This document shows positions 28,675 through 38,542 of a DNA stretch of 64,000 nt, piece after piece (within the stretch, counting starts at the first letter, position 1; each line of letters begins with the position of its first letter). Source of the DNA: Mesorhizobium sp. WSM4311 (lineage in GTDB: Bacteria; Pseudomonadota; Alphaproteobacteria; Rhizobiales; Rhizobiaceae); contig NZ_NSFV01000003.1 of assembly GCF_002295115.1 (NCBI RefSeq), positions 372,001-436,000 on the forward strand. Reading direction: 5' to 3'. The translations under genes were made by a program, and so were the position numbers. A model generated the notes under the pieces. That model did no database searches. It was not told where the DNA came from and worked only from the letters and a program-made list of their open reading frames with translations.

Positions 28675-29523
28675 TAGCGCCACAACAAGGCCGTCGCGGG
28701 CGATCGTCAAGTCGCCGGCCCATGTTTTCCTGACAGCAGCAAGCCAATCGGCCTCGACGATCTCGGGGTCGTCGGCGGGAATGAGGTGGTTGAGCACCAG
28801 CCTCTTCACGCCGGCATCGCTGGCGATGCGCCCTGCCTCCCCGGCAAAGCTGTGGCTGGCGAGCAGATGTTCCTTGAGCCGAGCGCCATTACCCGTTCTG
28901 GCAACCAGCCGCTCGATGCCCTCCTCCAGCATGGCTTCATGGACGAGAATATCGGCATCCTTGGCGAAATCGGCGAGCGGTGGGAAGAAAGCCGTATCGG
29001 CGGAGAACACCACGCTTTTGCCGCCTTGGTCGAAGCGCAGGGCAAAGCAGTCAGTCACCGGCGGATGATCGACGCGAAGCGCTGAAACCTTCAGGCCGAG
29101 TTGGTCGAGCACATGGCCCTCGGCGAATTCGCTGACCGAAACCAGTTCGCGAATATCAGGCCGGCCCTCATCGACGATGCGGATTTCGATATCGAACTCT
29201 ATCGCCTGACAGAAGCGCCGCCAGTAATGGCCGGTGCCGGGCGGGCCGAACACGTCGACCGGTGTCGCCAGCCCCGCCGTCCAGGCGGTGTGGACCAGCG
29301 GCCCGAGTTCCAGCACGTGGTCGGAATGCAGATGGGTGATGAAGATCAAGTCGAGCGCCTTAAGGCTGATCCCGGCATCGACCAGACCGCGCGTCACGCC
29401 GAGCCCGCAATCGACGACGATGGTCCGCCCACCGATCTCAAGCAGCGATGAGCTCGGCCACGGTCCGCCCGGCCGCAGCGCCGGGCCGCCCTTCGAGCCC
29501 AGCAGCACCAGCCGGTCCGGCAT
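28669..29523 (-). CDS. MBL-fold metallohydrolase in the homogentisate operon
   Basis: This 284-residue metallo-beta-lactamase-fold protein has the metal motif ITHLHSDHV (about residues 62-70), Asp in FSADTAFF and a late His in VLNHLIP. The architecture resembles ribonuclease Z/arylsulfatase-type hydrolases. It begins 11 bases after the hmgA stop, so it is co-transcribed with hmgA and the downstream fumarylacetoacetase. Its reaction is unknown; hydrolysis of a lactone or thioester side product of homogentisate metabolism is a possible role. The start at ATG 29523 is chosen because the longer frame would overlap most of the hmgA end. Confidence 0.85.
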   Translation of the reverse strand: MPDRLVLLGSKGGPALRPGGPWPSSSLLEIGGRTIVVDCGLGVTRGLVDAGISLKALDLIFITHLHSDHVLELGPLVHTAWTAGLATPVDVFGPPGTGHYWRRFCQAIEFDIEIRIVDEGRPDIRELVSVSEFAEGHVLDQLGLKVSALRVDHPPVTDCFALRFDQGGKSVVFSADTAFFPPLADFAKDADILVHEAMLEEGIERLVARTGNGARLKEHLLASHSFAGEAGRIASDAGVKRLVLNHLIPADDPEIVEADWLAAVRKTWAGDLTIARDGLVVALA

Positions 29524-29534
29524 TGGCTTGCCGC

Positions 29535-30848
29535 TCAAGACCAGTCGCCCTCGGGCGTGCCATTGAAGCGCTTCTTCAAGTCGGCCCAGCAGTCGATGTA
29601 ATTGTCCTGCCGGGTTTCCAGTTCGGCGCCGTAGCGGGTCAGCATCTGCGGGAAACGTGTCTCGAACATGAAGGCCATTGTGTTGTCGAGCTTGACCGGT
29701 TTCAACTCCGCGCGCGAGGCCTTTTCGAAGCCAGGCGCATCCGGGCCATGGGCCAGCATCAGATTGTGCAGGCTGATGCCGCCCGGAACGAAGCCTTCCT
29801 CCTTGGCATCGTACTGGCCGTGGATCAGCCCCATGAACTCGCTCATGATGTTGCGGTGATACCAGGGCGGACGGAACGTATCTTCCGCCACCAGCCAACG
29901 CGGCGGGAAGATGACGAAGTCGATGTTGGCGGTGCCTTCCTCGCCGCTCGGCGCCGTCAGCACGGTGAAGATCGATGGATCGGGGTGATCGAACAGGATG
30001 GCGCCGACCGGCGAAAACGTCGCCAGATCATATTTGTAGGGCGCGTAGTTGCCATGCCAGGCGACGACGTCGAGCGGCGAATGACCGATCTCGGTGACGT
30101 GGAAATTGCCGCACCATTTCACGATCAGCCGGCACGGCGTTTCCTTCTCCTCGAACCAGGCGCAGGGCGTCTTGAAGTCGCGCGGGTTGGCCAGGCAATT
30201 GGCGCCGATCGGGCCGCGGTCGGGCAAGGTCAGCTTGGCGCCGTAGTTTTCGCAGACATAGCCGCGCACTTCAGCATCGACCAGTTCGACCTTGAAGACG
30301 AGGCCGCGCGGCAGCACGGCGATCTCGCCGGGCCGAAGCTCGATGACACCCATTTCGGTGATCAGACGCAAGGCACCGACCTGCGGGACAACCAGCAACT
30401 CGCCATCGGCGTTGAAGAAATGATCGTCGACCATCGATGTGTTGGCGACATAGACATGGGCCGCCATGCCGGTCTGCCCGAGCACGTCGCCGGCCGTGGT
30501 GATGCTACGCATGCCCTTGATGAAATCGGTCGGCTCCTTCGGCATCGGCACCGGGTTCCAGCGATACTGGCCAAGCGCCAGTTCGTGATCGCCGACATTC
30601 GGCGCTGTCTTCCACAGGGGATAGGTCGCCGCCTTGAAACGGCCGGTGTGCTTGACGCTCGGCCGGATGCGATAGAGCCATGAGCGCTCATTGGTGCCGC
30701 GCGGGGCGGTAAAGGGCGAGCCGGAAAGCTGCTCGGCATAGAGGCCGTAGGCCGGCCGCTGCGGAGAGTTCCGGCCTTGCGGCAGTGAGCCGGGCAAAGT
30801 CTCGGTCTCAAAATCGTTGCCGAAACCCGGCATGTAGGAAAAGGCCAT
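29535..30848 (-). CDS. hmgA: Homogentisate 1,2-dioxygenase
   Basis: This 437-residue Fe(II) dioxygenase opens the homogentisate ring to 4-maleylacetoacetate. The N-terminus GFGNDFETE and the central [14 protein letters not shown] are family signatures, and [12 protein letters not shown] near the C-terminus belongs to the cupin core. ATG 30848 is preceded by GGGAGGA, which fixes the start; the frame is open further upstream but that part overlaps the regulator promoter. It is the first gene of the minus-strand run that continues with the MBL-fold, fumarylacetoacetase and DinB genes. Confidence 0.97.
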   Translation of the reverse strand: MAFSYMPGFGNDFETETLPGSLPQGRNSPQRPAYGLYAEQLSGSPFTAPRGTNERSWLYRIRPSVKHTGRFKAATYPLWKTAPNVGDHELALGQYRWNPVPMPKEPTDFIKGMRSITTAGDVLGQTGMAAHVYVANTSMVDDHFFNADGELLVVPQVGALRLITEMGVIELRPGEIAVLPRGLVFKVELVDAEVRGYVCENYGAKLTLPDRGPIGANCLANPRDFKTPCAWFEEKETPCRLIVKWCGNFHVTEIGHSPLDVVAWHGNYAPYKYDLATFSPVGAILFDHPDPSIFTVLTAPSGEEGTANIDFVIFPPRWLVAEDTFRPPWYHRNIMSEFMGLIHGQYDAKEEGFVPGGISLHNLMLAHGPDAPGFEKASRAELKPVKLDNTMAFMFETRFPQMLTRYGAELETRQDNYIDCWADLKKRFNGTPEGDWS

Positions 30849-30920
30849 CCGATCCTCCCTGATCTCGGCTCCAAGCTTCACAAAGCCAAGTCTGCCGGTG
30901 ATATTGACCAAACTGGTTTC

Positions 30921-30948
30921 ATTTGTAACCATCGAAAATGTAACTATC
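30921..30948. promoter_or_regulatory. Direct repeats in the hmgA-MarR divergent gap
   Basis: ATTTGTAACCATC (30921-30933) and AAATGTAACTATC (30936-30948) are near-identical 13-base repeats in the 117-bp gap between hmgA and the divergent MarR-type gene. They are the best candidate for the regulator's binding site. ACCA-AAC-TGGT at 30908-30918 is a shorter inverted repeat beside them. Confidence 0.4.
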
Positions 30949-30965
30949 AACGGCCACGGCACGTC

Positions 30966-31451
30966 ATGGAACCCGACATTCTCGAGCTGGAAAGCTTCCT
31001 GCCCTACCGTCTCTACCGGCTTGCCGATGCCGTCAGCCGCGAATTCTCCAGGATTTACCGGGATCGCCACGGCCTGACGCGACCGGAGTGGCGCACGCTT
31101 TCAGGCCTCGGCCAGCGCGGCACGATGACCGCGACCGAGCTCGGCGAGCAGTCGGCCATGCATAAGACCAAGGTCTCGCGCGCGGTGGCCGAGCTCGAGC
31201 GGCGGCGCTGGCTGACGCGCACGCCTGACGAAAATGATCGCCGGGTCGAGCACCTTGCACTGACCAAAGCGGGGCTTGCCGCCTACCGCGAGATGGTGCC
31301 GCTGGCGATAGCGTTCGAGCGGGAGTTGCTGGGTCGACTGGGTGCAGAGGAACGTGCGGCCATTGTGAGCGGCGTGACGGCGCTGGAGGCAAAGTTGACC
31401 CCCGAGCAAGGCATAGGCCCACGCCGGGCATCGCCTGTCGATCAATCTTAG
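30966..31451 (+). CDS. MarR family regulator, probable homogentisate pathway regulator
   Basis: This 161-residue winged helix protein of the MarR family has the recognition region [21 protein letters not shown] and the wing [17 protein letters not shown] (about residues 55-105). It is divergent from hmgA, which suggests it controls hmgA and its followers in response to homogentisate or a later intermediate, as HmgR-type regulators do in other bacteria. The tail after residue 145 is low in structure. The effector is inferred from context only. Confidence 0.88.
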   Translation: MEPDILELESFLPYRLYRLADAVSREFSRIYRDRHGLTRPEWRTLSGLGQRGTMTATELGEQSAMHKTKVSRAVAELERRRWLTRTPDENDRRVEHLALTKAGLAAYREMVPLAIAFERELLGRLGAEERAAIVSGVTALEAKLTPEQGIGPRRASPVDQS

Positions 31452-31453
31452 AA

Positions 31454-32077
31454 CTAGATTCCAACGTTGGTCGGCAATGCCCCTAGCTTGAAATAGGCGC
31501 GCTCCGCTTCGATCATGCCCAGTACATGGCTTCGGAACCGCACCGGGTCGTCAACGACAGCTAGGAGCGACCGCACCTTCGAAGCCGCGTGTCTTCGAAC
31601 GCTTTTAAACAGCCGACTTGCCGATTCAAAGTCACCAGCCAAGCCTGCCGCTACCCCGGCGTGGAAAGCTGCCCATTCGCCGTACGCGCCCGGTCGCAAT
31701 TCATTCAAGAGGATCGTCGCAGTCGCCTGCACAGAAGGAAACGTCAGTCGGTGAAACTGATCGATTTCGACTGCCTTCTTGGCCATGTGATCGACCGCGA
31801 GCAGAAACTGTGCCGGGCTCTGGAACTGAGCGAAGTCTCCAATGCGCTCAGCGCGATCGAAGGTAAGTGTTTCTGGGAGCGAACCCCAGAGCCAGTGAAC
31901 GGCTACGTTCAGGTAAGAGCCTTTCGACCAAGAGCTGGGTTGGAACTCGACTACGCTTAGCCAGAAGCCACGGTCAGCCATCCAGATCCGTGACTGACCC
32001 TTTCGCCGAAATCCGGCGGGCTGCAATACGGTCTTTGCCTGCGAGGCGATGATACGTCCGTGCTCGTTTTCCGCCAT
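31454..32077 (-). CDS. DUF4304-like hypothetical protein
   Basis: This 207-residue protein has an N-terminal region like DUF4304 (GFRRKGQSRIW, WLSVVEFQPSSWSKGSYLNV). The function is not known. Base composition is lower in GC than the surrounding genes, and the gene stands alone between a MarR gene and tdh, which suggests recent acquisition. ATG 32077 is preceded by a G-rich ribosome site; a TTG at 32092 would add five residues. No toxin or partner gene is next to it. Confidence 0.65.
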   Translation of the reverse strand: MAENEHGRIIASQAKTVLQPAGFRRKGQSRIWMADRGFWLSVVEFQPSSWSKGSYLNVAVHWLWGSLPETLTFDRAERIGDFAQFQSPAQFLLAVDHMAKKAVEIDQFHRLTFPSVQATATILLNELRPGAYGEWAAFHAGVAAGLAGDFESASRLFKSVRRHAASKVRSLLAVVDDPVRFRSHVLGMIEAERAYFKLGALPTNVGI

Positions 32078-32108
32078 ATTGGCCCCCCACAAGCAACCGG
32101 CTTAGCGC

Positions 32109-33143
32109 CTACCAATCCATCACCACCTTGCCCGAACTGCCGCTCCTCATCGCATCGAAGCCCGTCTGGAAATCGTCAATGCCGATGCGGTGGGTGATCA
32201 GGCCAGTCACGTCGAGCGGCCCCTGGACCAGTGCGATCATCTTGTACCAGGTCTCGAACATTTCGCGGCCATAGATGCCTTTGAGATGCAGCATCTTGAA
32301 GATGACCTTGTTCCAGTCGATCTCGAAGCCGGTCGGCGCGATTCCGAGAATGGCTATCTTGCCGCCATTGTTCATGGTGTCGATCATGTCGCGGAAGGCG
32401 GGGGCAGCGCCCGACATTTCCAGGCCGATGTCAAAGCCCTCGGTCATGCCGAGGGCCGGCATGACGTCGCGCAGCTTTTCCTTCGAGGCGTCGACGACAT
32501 GCTGGACGCCGAGCTTTTTCGCCAGCGCCAGGCGCACCGGGTTGATGTCGGTGATGACTACTTTTCGCGCGCCCACGCATTGGGCGACGAGCGCGCCCAT
32601 GATGCCGATCGGCCCCGCGCCGGTGACCAGCACATCCTCGCCGACAAGATCGAAGGACAGTGCCGTATGCACCGCATTGCCCAGGGGGTCGAAGATCGCC
32701 GCGATCTCGTCCGGCACGTCGTCGGGGATCGGCACGACATTGTGCTGCGGGATCGCCAGATATTCGCCGAAGGCGCCGGGACGATTGACGCCGACGCCGA
32801 GCGTGTTGCGGCACAGATGCCCTCGCCCCGCGCGGCAGTTGCGGCAGTGGCCGCAGACGATGTGGCCCTCGCCCGAGACGCGCTGGCCGACCTTGTATTC
32901 GGTGACCGCGGCGCCGAAATCCGCCACCGTGCCGACAAACTCATGGCCGGTCACCATCGGCACCGGCACTGTCTTCTGTGCCCACTGGTCCCAATTGTAG
33001 ATATGCACGTCGGTGCCGCAGATCGCCGTCTTCTTCACTTTGATCAGCACGTCGTTGGGGCCGATCTCCGGCACCGGCACCTCTTCCATCCAGATGCCTG
33101 GTTCGGCCTTGGCCTTTACCAGCGCCTTCATCATGTTCGACAT
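32109..33143 (-). CDS. tdh: L-threonine 3-dehydrogenase
   Basis: This 344-residue zinc-containing alcohol dehydrogenase-type enzyme oxidises L-threonine to 2-amino-3-oxobutyrate with NAD+. Catalytic zinc ligands lie in [15 protein letters not shown] (Cys near 42) and GHEFVG; structural zinc ligands are the four cysteines of [15 protein letters not shown] (about residues 97-111). The Rossmann motif [10 protein letters not shown] is near residue 170. The start has AAGGGA seven bases upstream. It follows kbl by 52 bp on the same strand; together they convert threonine to glycine and acetyl-CoA. Confidence 0.97.
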   Translation of the reverse strand: MSNMMKALVKAKAEPGIWMEEVPVPEIGPNDVLIKVKKTAICGTDVHIYNWDQWAQKTVPVPMVTGHEFVGTVADFGAAVTEYKVGQRVSGEGHIVCGHCRNCRAGRGHLCRNTLGVGVNRPGAFGEYLAIPQHNVVPIPDDVPDEIAAIFDPLGNAVHTALSFDLVGEDVLVTGAGPIGIMGALVAQCVGARKVVITDINPVRLALAKKLGVQHVVDASKEKLRDVMPALGMTEGFDIGLEMSGAAPAFRDMIDTMNNGGKIAILGIAPTGFEIDWNKVIFKMLHLKGIYGREMFETWYKMIALVQGPLDVTGLITHRIGIDDFQTGFDAMRSGSSGKVVMDW

Positions 33144-33195
33144 TCTTTTGTCCCTTGAATCTCTTGATCCGGAATCGCTTTTCGGCGCTGGCCGC

Positions 33196-34383
33196 TCACG
33201 AAATCACGCCCAGCTCCCTGCCGACCGCGCCGAAGGCCTCGACCGCCCTGTCGATATCGGCACTGGAATGCGCCGCCGACATCTGCGTGCGGATACGCGC
33301 CTGGCCTTTCGGCACCACCGGGAAGGAAAAGCCGATGACATAGATGCCGCGCTTCAGCATGCGCGCCGCCATCTCCTGCGCCAGCGTCGCATCGCCCAGC
33401 ATCACCGGAATGATAGGATGGTCGGCCCCGGCGAGCGTGAAGCCGAGTTTGCCCATCTGCGACCTGAACCGCGCCGCATTGGCATAGAGGCGCTCGCGCA
33501 AGGCGTCGCCATTGCGGATCAGCTCGAACACCTTGATCGAGGCGCCGGCGATCGCCGGCATCAGCGTGTTGGAGAACAGATAGGGTCGCGAGCGCTGGCG
33601 CAGCCAGTCGACCACTTGCCTCTTGCCCGAGGTGTAGCCGCCCGAAGCGCCGCCGAGCGCCTTGCCCAGCGTACCGGTGATGATGTCCACCCTGCCCTCG
33701 ACGCCGCAATGCTCAGCCGAGCCGCGGCCTTGTCTGCCGACGAAGCCGACAGCGTGGCTGTCGTCGACCATGACCATCGCATCGTATTTGTCGGCGAGGT
33801 CGCAGACGCCCTTCAGGTTGGCGATGATGCCGTCCATCGAAAACACGCCATCGGTGGCGATCAGCCTAAAGCGGCAATCCCTGGCTTCCTTCAGCCGCGC
33901 CTCGAGATCGGCCATGTCGTTGTTGGCATAACGGAAACGCTTGGCCTTCGACAGCCGGACGCCATCGATGATCGAGGCATGGTTCAGCGCATCCGAGATG
34001 ATCGCGTCTTCCTCGCCAAGCAGCGTCTCGAACAAGCCACCATTGGCGTCGAAGCAGGAGCCATAGAGGATGGTGTCTTCCAGGCCAAGGAAGGATGAGA
34101 TCGTCGCTTCGAGCTCCTTGTGTTCCACCTGCGTGCCGCAGATGAAGCGCACCGACGCCATACCGTAGCCATAGCGATCCAGAGCCTGCGCGGCCGCCTT
34201 TCGCAGGTCGGCGCTATCGGCGAGGCCGAGATAGTTGTTGGCGCAGAAGTTCAGCACCTTCTCGCCGCCGACCTCGATCTGGGCCGACTGCATCGAGGAA
34301 ATCACCCGCTCGGGCTTGTAGAGGCCGGCCGATTTGAGCCCGGCAAGCTCGCTGTCGATATGGGAGAGAAATGCTGCGGTCAT
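33196..34383 (-). CDS. kbl: 2-amino-3-ketobutyrate CoA ligase (glycine C-acetyltransferase)
   Basis: This 395-residue PLP enzyme of the alpha-oxoamine synthase family splits 2-amino-3-oxobutyrate with CoA into glycine and acetyl-CoA. The PLP lysine is in [16 protein letters not shown] near residue 245, and [11 protein letters not shown] near residue 45 and [10 protein letters not shown] near 210 are family motifs. ATG 34383 has GAGG upstream; the frame extends 97 codons further without support. It is the first gene of the kbl-tdh operon. Confidence 0.97.
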   Translation of the reverse strand: MTAAFLSHIDSELAGLKSAGLYKPERVISSMQSAQIEVGGEKVLNFCANNYLGLADSADLRKAAAQALDRYGYGMASVRFICGTQVEHKELEATISSFLGLEDTILYGSCFDANGGLFETLLGEEDAIISDALNHASIIDGVRLSKAKRFRYANNDMADLEARLKEARDCRFRLIATDGVFSMDGIIANLKGVCDLADKYDAMVMVDDSHAVGFVGRQGRGSAEHCGVEGRVDIITGTLGKALGGASGGYTSGKRQVVDWLRQRSRPYLFSNTLMPAIAGASIKVFELIRNGDALRERLYANAARFRSQMGKLGFTLAGADHPIIPVMLGDATLAQEMAARMLKRGIYVIGFSFPVVPKGQARIRTQMSAAHSSADIDRAVEAFGAVGRELGVIS

Positions 34384-34691
34384 GATCGGGCCTCGTTTGA
34401 CGTGGCCAGACTGTCGTCCGGCCCGCGCAAAAAATCCATCGCAAAAGCGACCGGATGGGGTGGCCGGGCAGCATCGGATGAGACGCACGGGTACAGCCCA
34501 GGCCACCAGTTGGGAACACTCGCGCCAACCAATGTTCAAATGCGGGCCGGCGGCGAAAGGAGCCGATAACCATTTCGCGATCTTTCCGCATCTTCCCCTT
34601 GCCGTCAGGCTGTCGGTTTCCAGTCCTGTTAACGTTTGCGGCTCAATGGTGGTCATACAGGAATCCGTTGGCAAAAGGGCCGCCCCCGAAC
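34384..34691. other. Divergent intergenic region kbl / GGDEF-EAL gene
   Basis: These 308 bp lie between two divergent starts. No gene, repeat or strong palindrome was seen. Promoters for kbl-tdh (leftward) and for the GGDEF-EAL gene (rightward) must lie here; no box was convincing enough to mark. Open frames through it are extensions of the two flanking genes. Confidence 0.5.
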
Positions 34692-36761
34692 ATGTCGCAG
34701 CAGCCGGTGCAAACCGTTTCAGGCAAGCTCATATTGCTGATCAAGGCGGGCTATTGGCTGGCGCTGCTGATCATTGCGGCCATGGTGGCGGCGTCCTTCG
34801 TCTTGCTGCAGCAGACGATGGCCACGCAGCAGCACAACAACACCTTGCTCGACATTGTCGGCACGCAGAAGACCTTGTCGCAGCGCATCGTCTTCCTGGC
34901 CGGTGCAACCGGTGCCGCCTCGCGCGACAAGCGGCCGGCATTGGTCAGCGCACTGAAGCAGGCCACCGCCGAGTTCGAGACCAATTACGATCTGCTGCTC
35001 GAGCAGACCGGTGCGGATCCGCAATCGCCGGCCAAGTTCGATGCGAAGTCGATCGAGAGCGTGCTTTTCGCCAAACCCTTCCATCTCGATTATTTCTCGG
35101 TCGGGCTGATCGCCAATGGCGACCGCCTGATCTCAGCCCTTGAATCGCAACTCAATCTCGACAATGACGGCTACAAAGGCAGCGCAGAACGCGTCAACCT
35201 CGATGCCTCGGTCGCCAACGCCACCTTGTCGGGCTATGCCGCGCTCGGACAGCGCATCAGCGCCGATGCCGACGAGCGCTCCGAAAAGCTGCTCGCGCTC
35301 CACCGCACATTGTTCTACGCCACCCTCGGCGTCATCCTGCTGGTGGCGCTGTTCATCTTCAGGCCGATGTCCAACGCGATCCTGCGCAAGACACGTGAAC
35401 TGGTCGATGCGCGCAATTCGATGGCCTTCATCGCGGTCCATGACGGCCTGACCGGCCTGCACAACCGCACCTTCCTGACCGATCATTTCGACACGCTGAT
35501 CAAGGGCGCGCACCGCCGGCGCGAACGGCTGGCGGTGGTCCAGCTCGACCTCGACCGCTTCAAGCAGATCAACGATACGCTCGGCCACGCCGCCGGCGAC
35601 TATGTCCTGGTCGTCACAGCCCAGCGCATGCGCGATTCCTGCCGGGCGTCGGATCTGTGCGCGCGGCTCGGTGGTGACGAATTCGTGATGATCCTCAACG
35701 GAGCGGGCAGCACCGAGGACATCAACATGCTAGCGCGGCGCATCCTGGCGCATATCAACGAACCGATCGTCTTCCAGGGCACCACCATCCTTCCGGGCGC
35801 CAGCGGCGGCATCGCCGTCTATCCGATCGACGCCGACAACGCGCAGGACCTGCTCGTCCATGCCGATCTGGCGCTATACTCCGCCAAGAAAATGGGCGGC
35901 GGCAACTTCTCGTTCTTCTCGGAGGAGTTGCGCCGTGAGCTCGACTACCGCAAGCAGCTCGAACACGACATCAAGGTCGCCATCTCCGAGCGGGCATTCC
36001 AGGTTTATTTCCAGCCGCAGGTTTCCTTGACCGACGGCACGATCAGCGGCATCGAGGCCCTGGTGCGATGGAACCATCACGAGCGCGGCATGATCTCGCC
36101 GGGCGAATTCATTCCGGTCGCCGAGAAATGCGGCTTCATGCCGGAGATCGGCCGCATCGTCATCAGCAAGGCGATCAACGAAGCCGCCGAATGGAACCGC
36201 GCCGGGATTGCCTTCGGACGGCTTGCCGTCAATGTCTCGGGCACCGAGCTGCGCGAGCACGATTTCGATGCGTTTCTGTTCGAGACGCTGGAAAAGGCCG
36301 GACTGCCGCCGCAGAAACTGTCGCTGGAAATCGTCGAATCCGTCATTCTCGACGATGAGAAGACAGGCATCGCGGCGAAACTGCGTCACATCAGGGCAGC
36401 CGGCGTCCACCTGGAACTCGATGATTTCGGCACCGGCTATGCGTCGCTCAGCCACGTCAATCCCAATGAGATCGACCGGCTCAAGATCGATCGCCGCTTC
36501 GTCCAGAATATCCATGAGAATGGCGACAACTCGAAGATCGTGCGCGCCATCACCGAGCTTGCCCGGGGGCTGGGCATCTCCATCGTCGCCGAGGGTGCTG
36601 AAACCGAGGCCGAACTCGACTCGCTGATGGCGATCGGCTGCGACCAGGTACAGGGCTATTCCATCGCCTTTCCGATGCCGCAGGACAAGGCGCTGGAATG
36701 GCTGACCGCCCGCATGCCGAAGAAGGCCAAACTGCGGGTCTTGCAGGGCAGCCTGGCGTAA
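34692..36761 (+). CDS. Membrane-bound GGDEF-EAL cyclic-di-GMP protein
   Basis: This 689-residue protein has a transmembrane helix at about residues 15-40, a helical periplasmic sensor of PilJ/nitrate-sensor-like type ([18 protein letters not shown]), a second helix near 215-232, then a GGDEF domain with intact GGDEF (about residue 328) and an EAL domain with EALVRW (about 453), [17 protein letters not shown] and KIDRRFV. Both domains keep their catalytic motifs, so it could make, break or do both to cyclic-di-GMP. ATG 34692 is the last of several possible starts and gives a normal N-terminal helix; no strong ribosome site was seen. A GC-rich hairpin follows at 36781-36797. Confidence 0.92.
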   Translation: MSQQPVQTVSGKLILLIKAGYWLALLIIAAMVAASFVLLQQTMATQQHNNTLLDIVGTQKTLSQRIVFLAGATGAASRDKRPALVSALKQATAEFETNYDLLLEQTGADPQSPAKFDAKSIESVLFAKPFHLDYFSVGLIANGDRLISALESQLNLDNDGYKGSAERVNLDASVANATLSGYAALGQRISADADERSEKLLALHRTLFYATLGVILLVALFIFRPMSNAILRKTRELVDARNSMAFIAVHDGLTGLHNRTFLTDHFDTLIKGAHRRRERLAVVQLDLDRFKQINDTLGHAAGDYVLVVTAQRMRDSCRASDLCARLGGDEFVMILNGAGSTEDINMLARRILAHINEPIVFQGTTILPGASGGIAVYPIDADNAQDLLVHADLALYSAKKMGGGNFSFFSEELRRELDYRKQLEHDIKVAISERAFQVYFQPQVSLTDGTISGIEALVRWNHHERGMISPGEFIPVAEKCGFMPEIGRIVISKAINEAAEWNRAGIAFGRLAVNVSGTELREHDFDAFLFETLEKAGLPPQKLSLEIVESVILDDEKTGIAAKLRHIRAAGVHLELDDFGTGYASLSHVNPNEIDRLKIDRRFVQNIHENGDNSKIVRAITELARGLGISIVAEGAETEAELDSLMAIGCDQVQGYSIAFPMPQDKALEWLTARMPKKAKLRVLQGSLA

Positions 36762-36829
36762 CTGCCCGCCTTGACAATCAGCCGCCGAAATGGCGGCCTG
36801 CGGCAAGTGCAACCGGATCGCTGGAGCTT

Positions 36830-37570
36830 ATGACATTCTTTCGGTTTGTCCTGGCGGCCATTCTGATGTCCGCGCTGCCGGCCCATGGGGCGGACCGCAT
36901 CATCTATCTCACCTTCGACGACGGCCCGCTGAACGGCACCAGCAACATCCTCGACGTGCTGCAGGCACAGCAGGTTCCGGCAACACTGTTCATGGTCGGC
37001 ATGCATGCCGAGGCCAGTGCGTCCACCAAGGCGCTGGTGCGGCGCGCCAAGGCGATGCCGCTGGTGACGATCGGCAACCACAGCTACAGCCACGCCTATA
37101 ATCACTACCGGCACTTCTATGGCGATACGGAAGGGGTGGTTGCAGACATGCTCATGGCGAATGCCGTGCTGGGCCTGAAGCCTGCGGTGCATGCACGACT
37201 GCCGGGGCGCGATGTGTTCCGGCTGCCCTCTATGTCAAAGGACGACAACTCGCTCGGACCCGCGCAAGCCGGCCGCGAGGACCCCGACTACGAGTTCGTC
37301 GCCGCTTCCGGCTTCTATCTGTATGGCTGGGATCATGAATGGGTGCACAAGGACAACGGCGAGCCGGTGCAGAGCGTCGATCATCTGGTCAGCGAGATCG
37401 ATCATCTGTTCGGCTATGGCCACTTCGACAAGCCCGGCAGGCTGATCCTCTTGATGCATGACGAGATGTTCCAGGACGGCTTTGACGGCAAGACGAAGCT
37501 TACCGACCTGGTCACCGCGCTGAAGCTGCGCCATTACGCCTTCGGAGCGATCCCGAATTATGACAACTGA
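36830..37570 (+). CDS. Secreted polysaccharide deacetylase (NodB-type domain)
   Basis: This 246-residue protein has a signal peptide (residues 1-20, cut after AHGA) and a carbohydrate esterase 4 domain. Motif 1 is LTFDDGPL (catalytic and metal Asp pair, about residues 27-33) and motif 2 is GNHSYSHAY (His-x3-His, about 83-89). A late LMHDEMF may supply the catalytic His. It probably removes N-acetyl groups from a periplasmic or surface polysaccharide. ATG 36830 follows GGAG closely. It stands 68 bp behind the GGDEF-EAL gene on the same strand and could be read with it. Confidence 0.88.
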   Translation: MTFFRFVLAAILMSALPAHGADRIIYLTFDDGPLNGTSNILDVLQAQQVPATLFMVGMHAEASASTKALVRRAKAMPLVTIGNHSYSHAYNHYRHFYGDTEGVVADMLMANAVLGLKPAVHARLPGRDVFRLPSMSKDDNSLGPAQAGREDPDYEFVAASGFYLYGWDHEWVHKDNGEPVQSVDHLVSEIDHLFGYGHFDKPGRLILLMHDEMFQDGFDGKTKLTDLVTALKLRHYAFGAIPNYDN

Positions 37571-37588
37571 GCCGATGGTCCGGTATTC

Positions 37589-38017
37589 CTAGCTTTCGAC
37601 ATTGTCGCGTAGCGCCGCCAGTACCTGCGCAAACTCCGCCAGGCGCTCGTCGGGCAGCCCTGTGCGAAGCCGCCTGTCGAAGGCAAGCGCGGCCTGCCGC
37701 AACGTCTCGAACAGCGCTTCTCCCGCTTGCGTCAGTTCGACCTGATGGACCCGGCGGTTGACGGGATCGCGTCGGCGAGTCAGCAGGCCCTGCGCTTCCA
37801 TCGCATTGAGGTGGTGGGTCAGCGTCGCCCCCTGGATGCCGATCATGCCGGCAAGTTCGCGCTGATTGGCGAGCTCGCTCGACTTGACCGACAGCAGCGT
37901 GAGCCAGACCGGCAAGGTGCCGCCCGCTTCGACCAAAGCGGCGTCGAAGGCCTGGGCGACAAGTTTGGCCGTGCGGCCGAGGTTCATGCCGATTGGCGGG
38001 CGTTCAAAGGGCGTCAT
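37589..38017 (-). CDS. MarR family transcriptional regulator
   Basis: This 142-residue winged helix protein has its recognition region at QRELAGMIGIQGATLTHHLNAM (about residues 53-74) and the wing RRRDPVNRRVHQVEL. It is divergent from a small membrane protein gene. Two tandem near-perfect palindromes in the gap between them (38077-38107) are a convincing autoregulatory operator. The effector is unknown. Confidence 0.9.
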   Translation of the reverse strand: MTPFERPPIGMNLGRTAKLVAQAFDAALVEAGGTLPVWLTLLSVKSSELANQRELAGMIGIQGATLTHHLNAMEAQGLLTRRRDPVNRRVHQVELTQAGEALFETLRQAALAFDRRLRTGLPDERLAEFAQVLAALRDNVES

Positions 38018-38076
38018 TGCCGGACACTAGACGGTGTTTTTCCCAGATGGAACTGACTCCCGCTTTATACATTGAC

Positions 38077-38107
38077 ATCTAACTGTTAGATATCTAATTG
38101 TTAGATA
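38077..38107. promoter_or_regulatory. Tandem palindromic operators for the MarR regulator
   Basis: ATCTAAC-TG-TTAGAT (38077-38091) and TATCTAA-TTG-TTAGATA (38091-38107) are adjacent palindromes that share one base. The second is a perfect 7-bp inverted repeat. They lie between the divergent MarR gene and the membrane protein gene, about 30 bp before the latter's start, in a position to repress both. Confidence 0.7.
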
Positions 38108-38134
38108 CCCCCCACAGATGAGAGGAGAGCCGTC

Positions 38135-38542
38135 ATGGAATATGTCTACATCGTCGTCATCGGTCTTCACGTCATGACAGGGGTGTTCTGGGCCGGCACC
38201 ACCATCACGCTTGCCCGCGATCCCGAGATCAAGGCGGAACGCTTCATCCAGCCGCAGATGGGCGCGGCCGGCATGGTTTTCCTGACCGGGGCGCTGCTGT
38301 GGTATTTCTTCCATGGCGCTTATTTCGGCTCGATGGAAATGGTGCTGGCGCTGGGTATCCTGGCCGCTTTCGCCGCCGCCGGCGTGCTCGGCGCCATGGT
38401 CAGGGCGCCCAGCCGGCGGCTTGCCGGCGCCAATGCGGAAATCGAAACGCAACTGCGGGCCAGAATGGCCCTGGGCGAACGCATCGCTGCGTGGCTGCTG
38501 GTGGTCACGGTGCTGTGCATGGCGATCGCCAGGATGGTCTGA
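38135..38542 (+). CDS. Small integral membrane protein under MarR control
   Basis: This 135-residue protein has four predicted membrane helices (about residues 4-22, 46-63, 67-88 and 112-133) and no recognised catalytic motif. A conserved-looking His in IGLHVMTGVFWAGTT near the first helix resembles small membrane proteins of the CopD/DUF2269-like type, but the match is not firm. AGGAGAG upstream supports the start. Being the only divergent partner of the MarR gene, it is probably its main target. Confidence 0.75.
   Translation: MEYVYIVVIGLHVMTGVFWAGTTITLARDPEIKAERFIQPQMGAAGMVFLTGALLWYFFHGAYFGSMEMVLALGILAAFAAAGVLGAMVRAPSRRLAGANAEIETQLRARMALGERIAAWLLVVTVLCMAIARMV

Noticed and set aside
36781..36797. 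GCCGCC-GAAAT-GGCGGC hairpin as a terminator after the GGDEF-EAL gene
   Set aside because: The stem is good but no T-run follows, and the next gene starts about 30 bases later, so it was not listed as a terminator.
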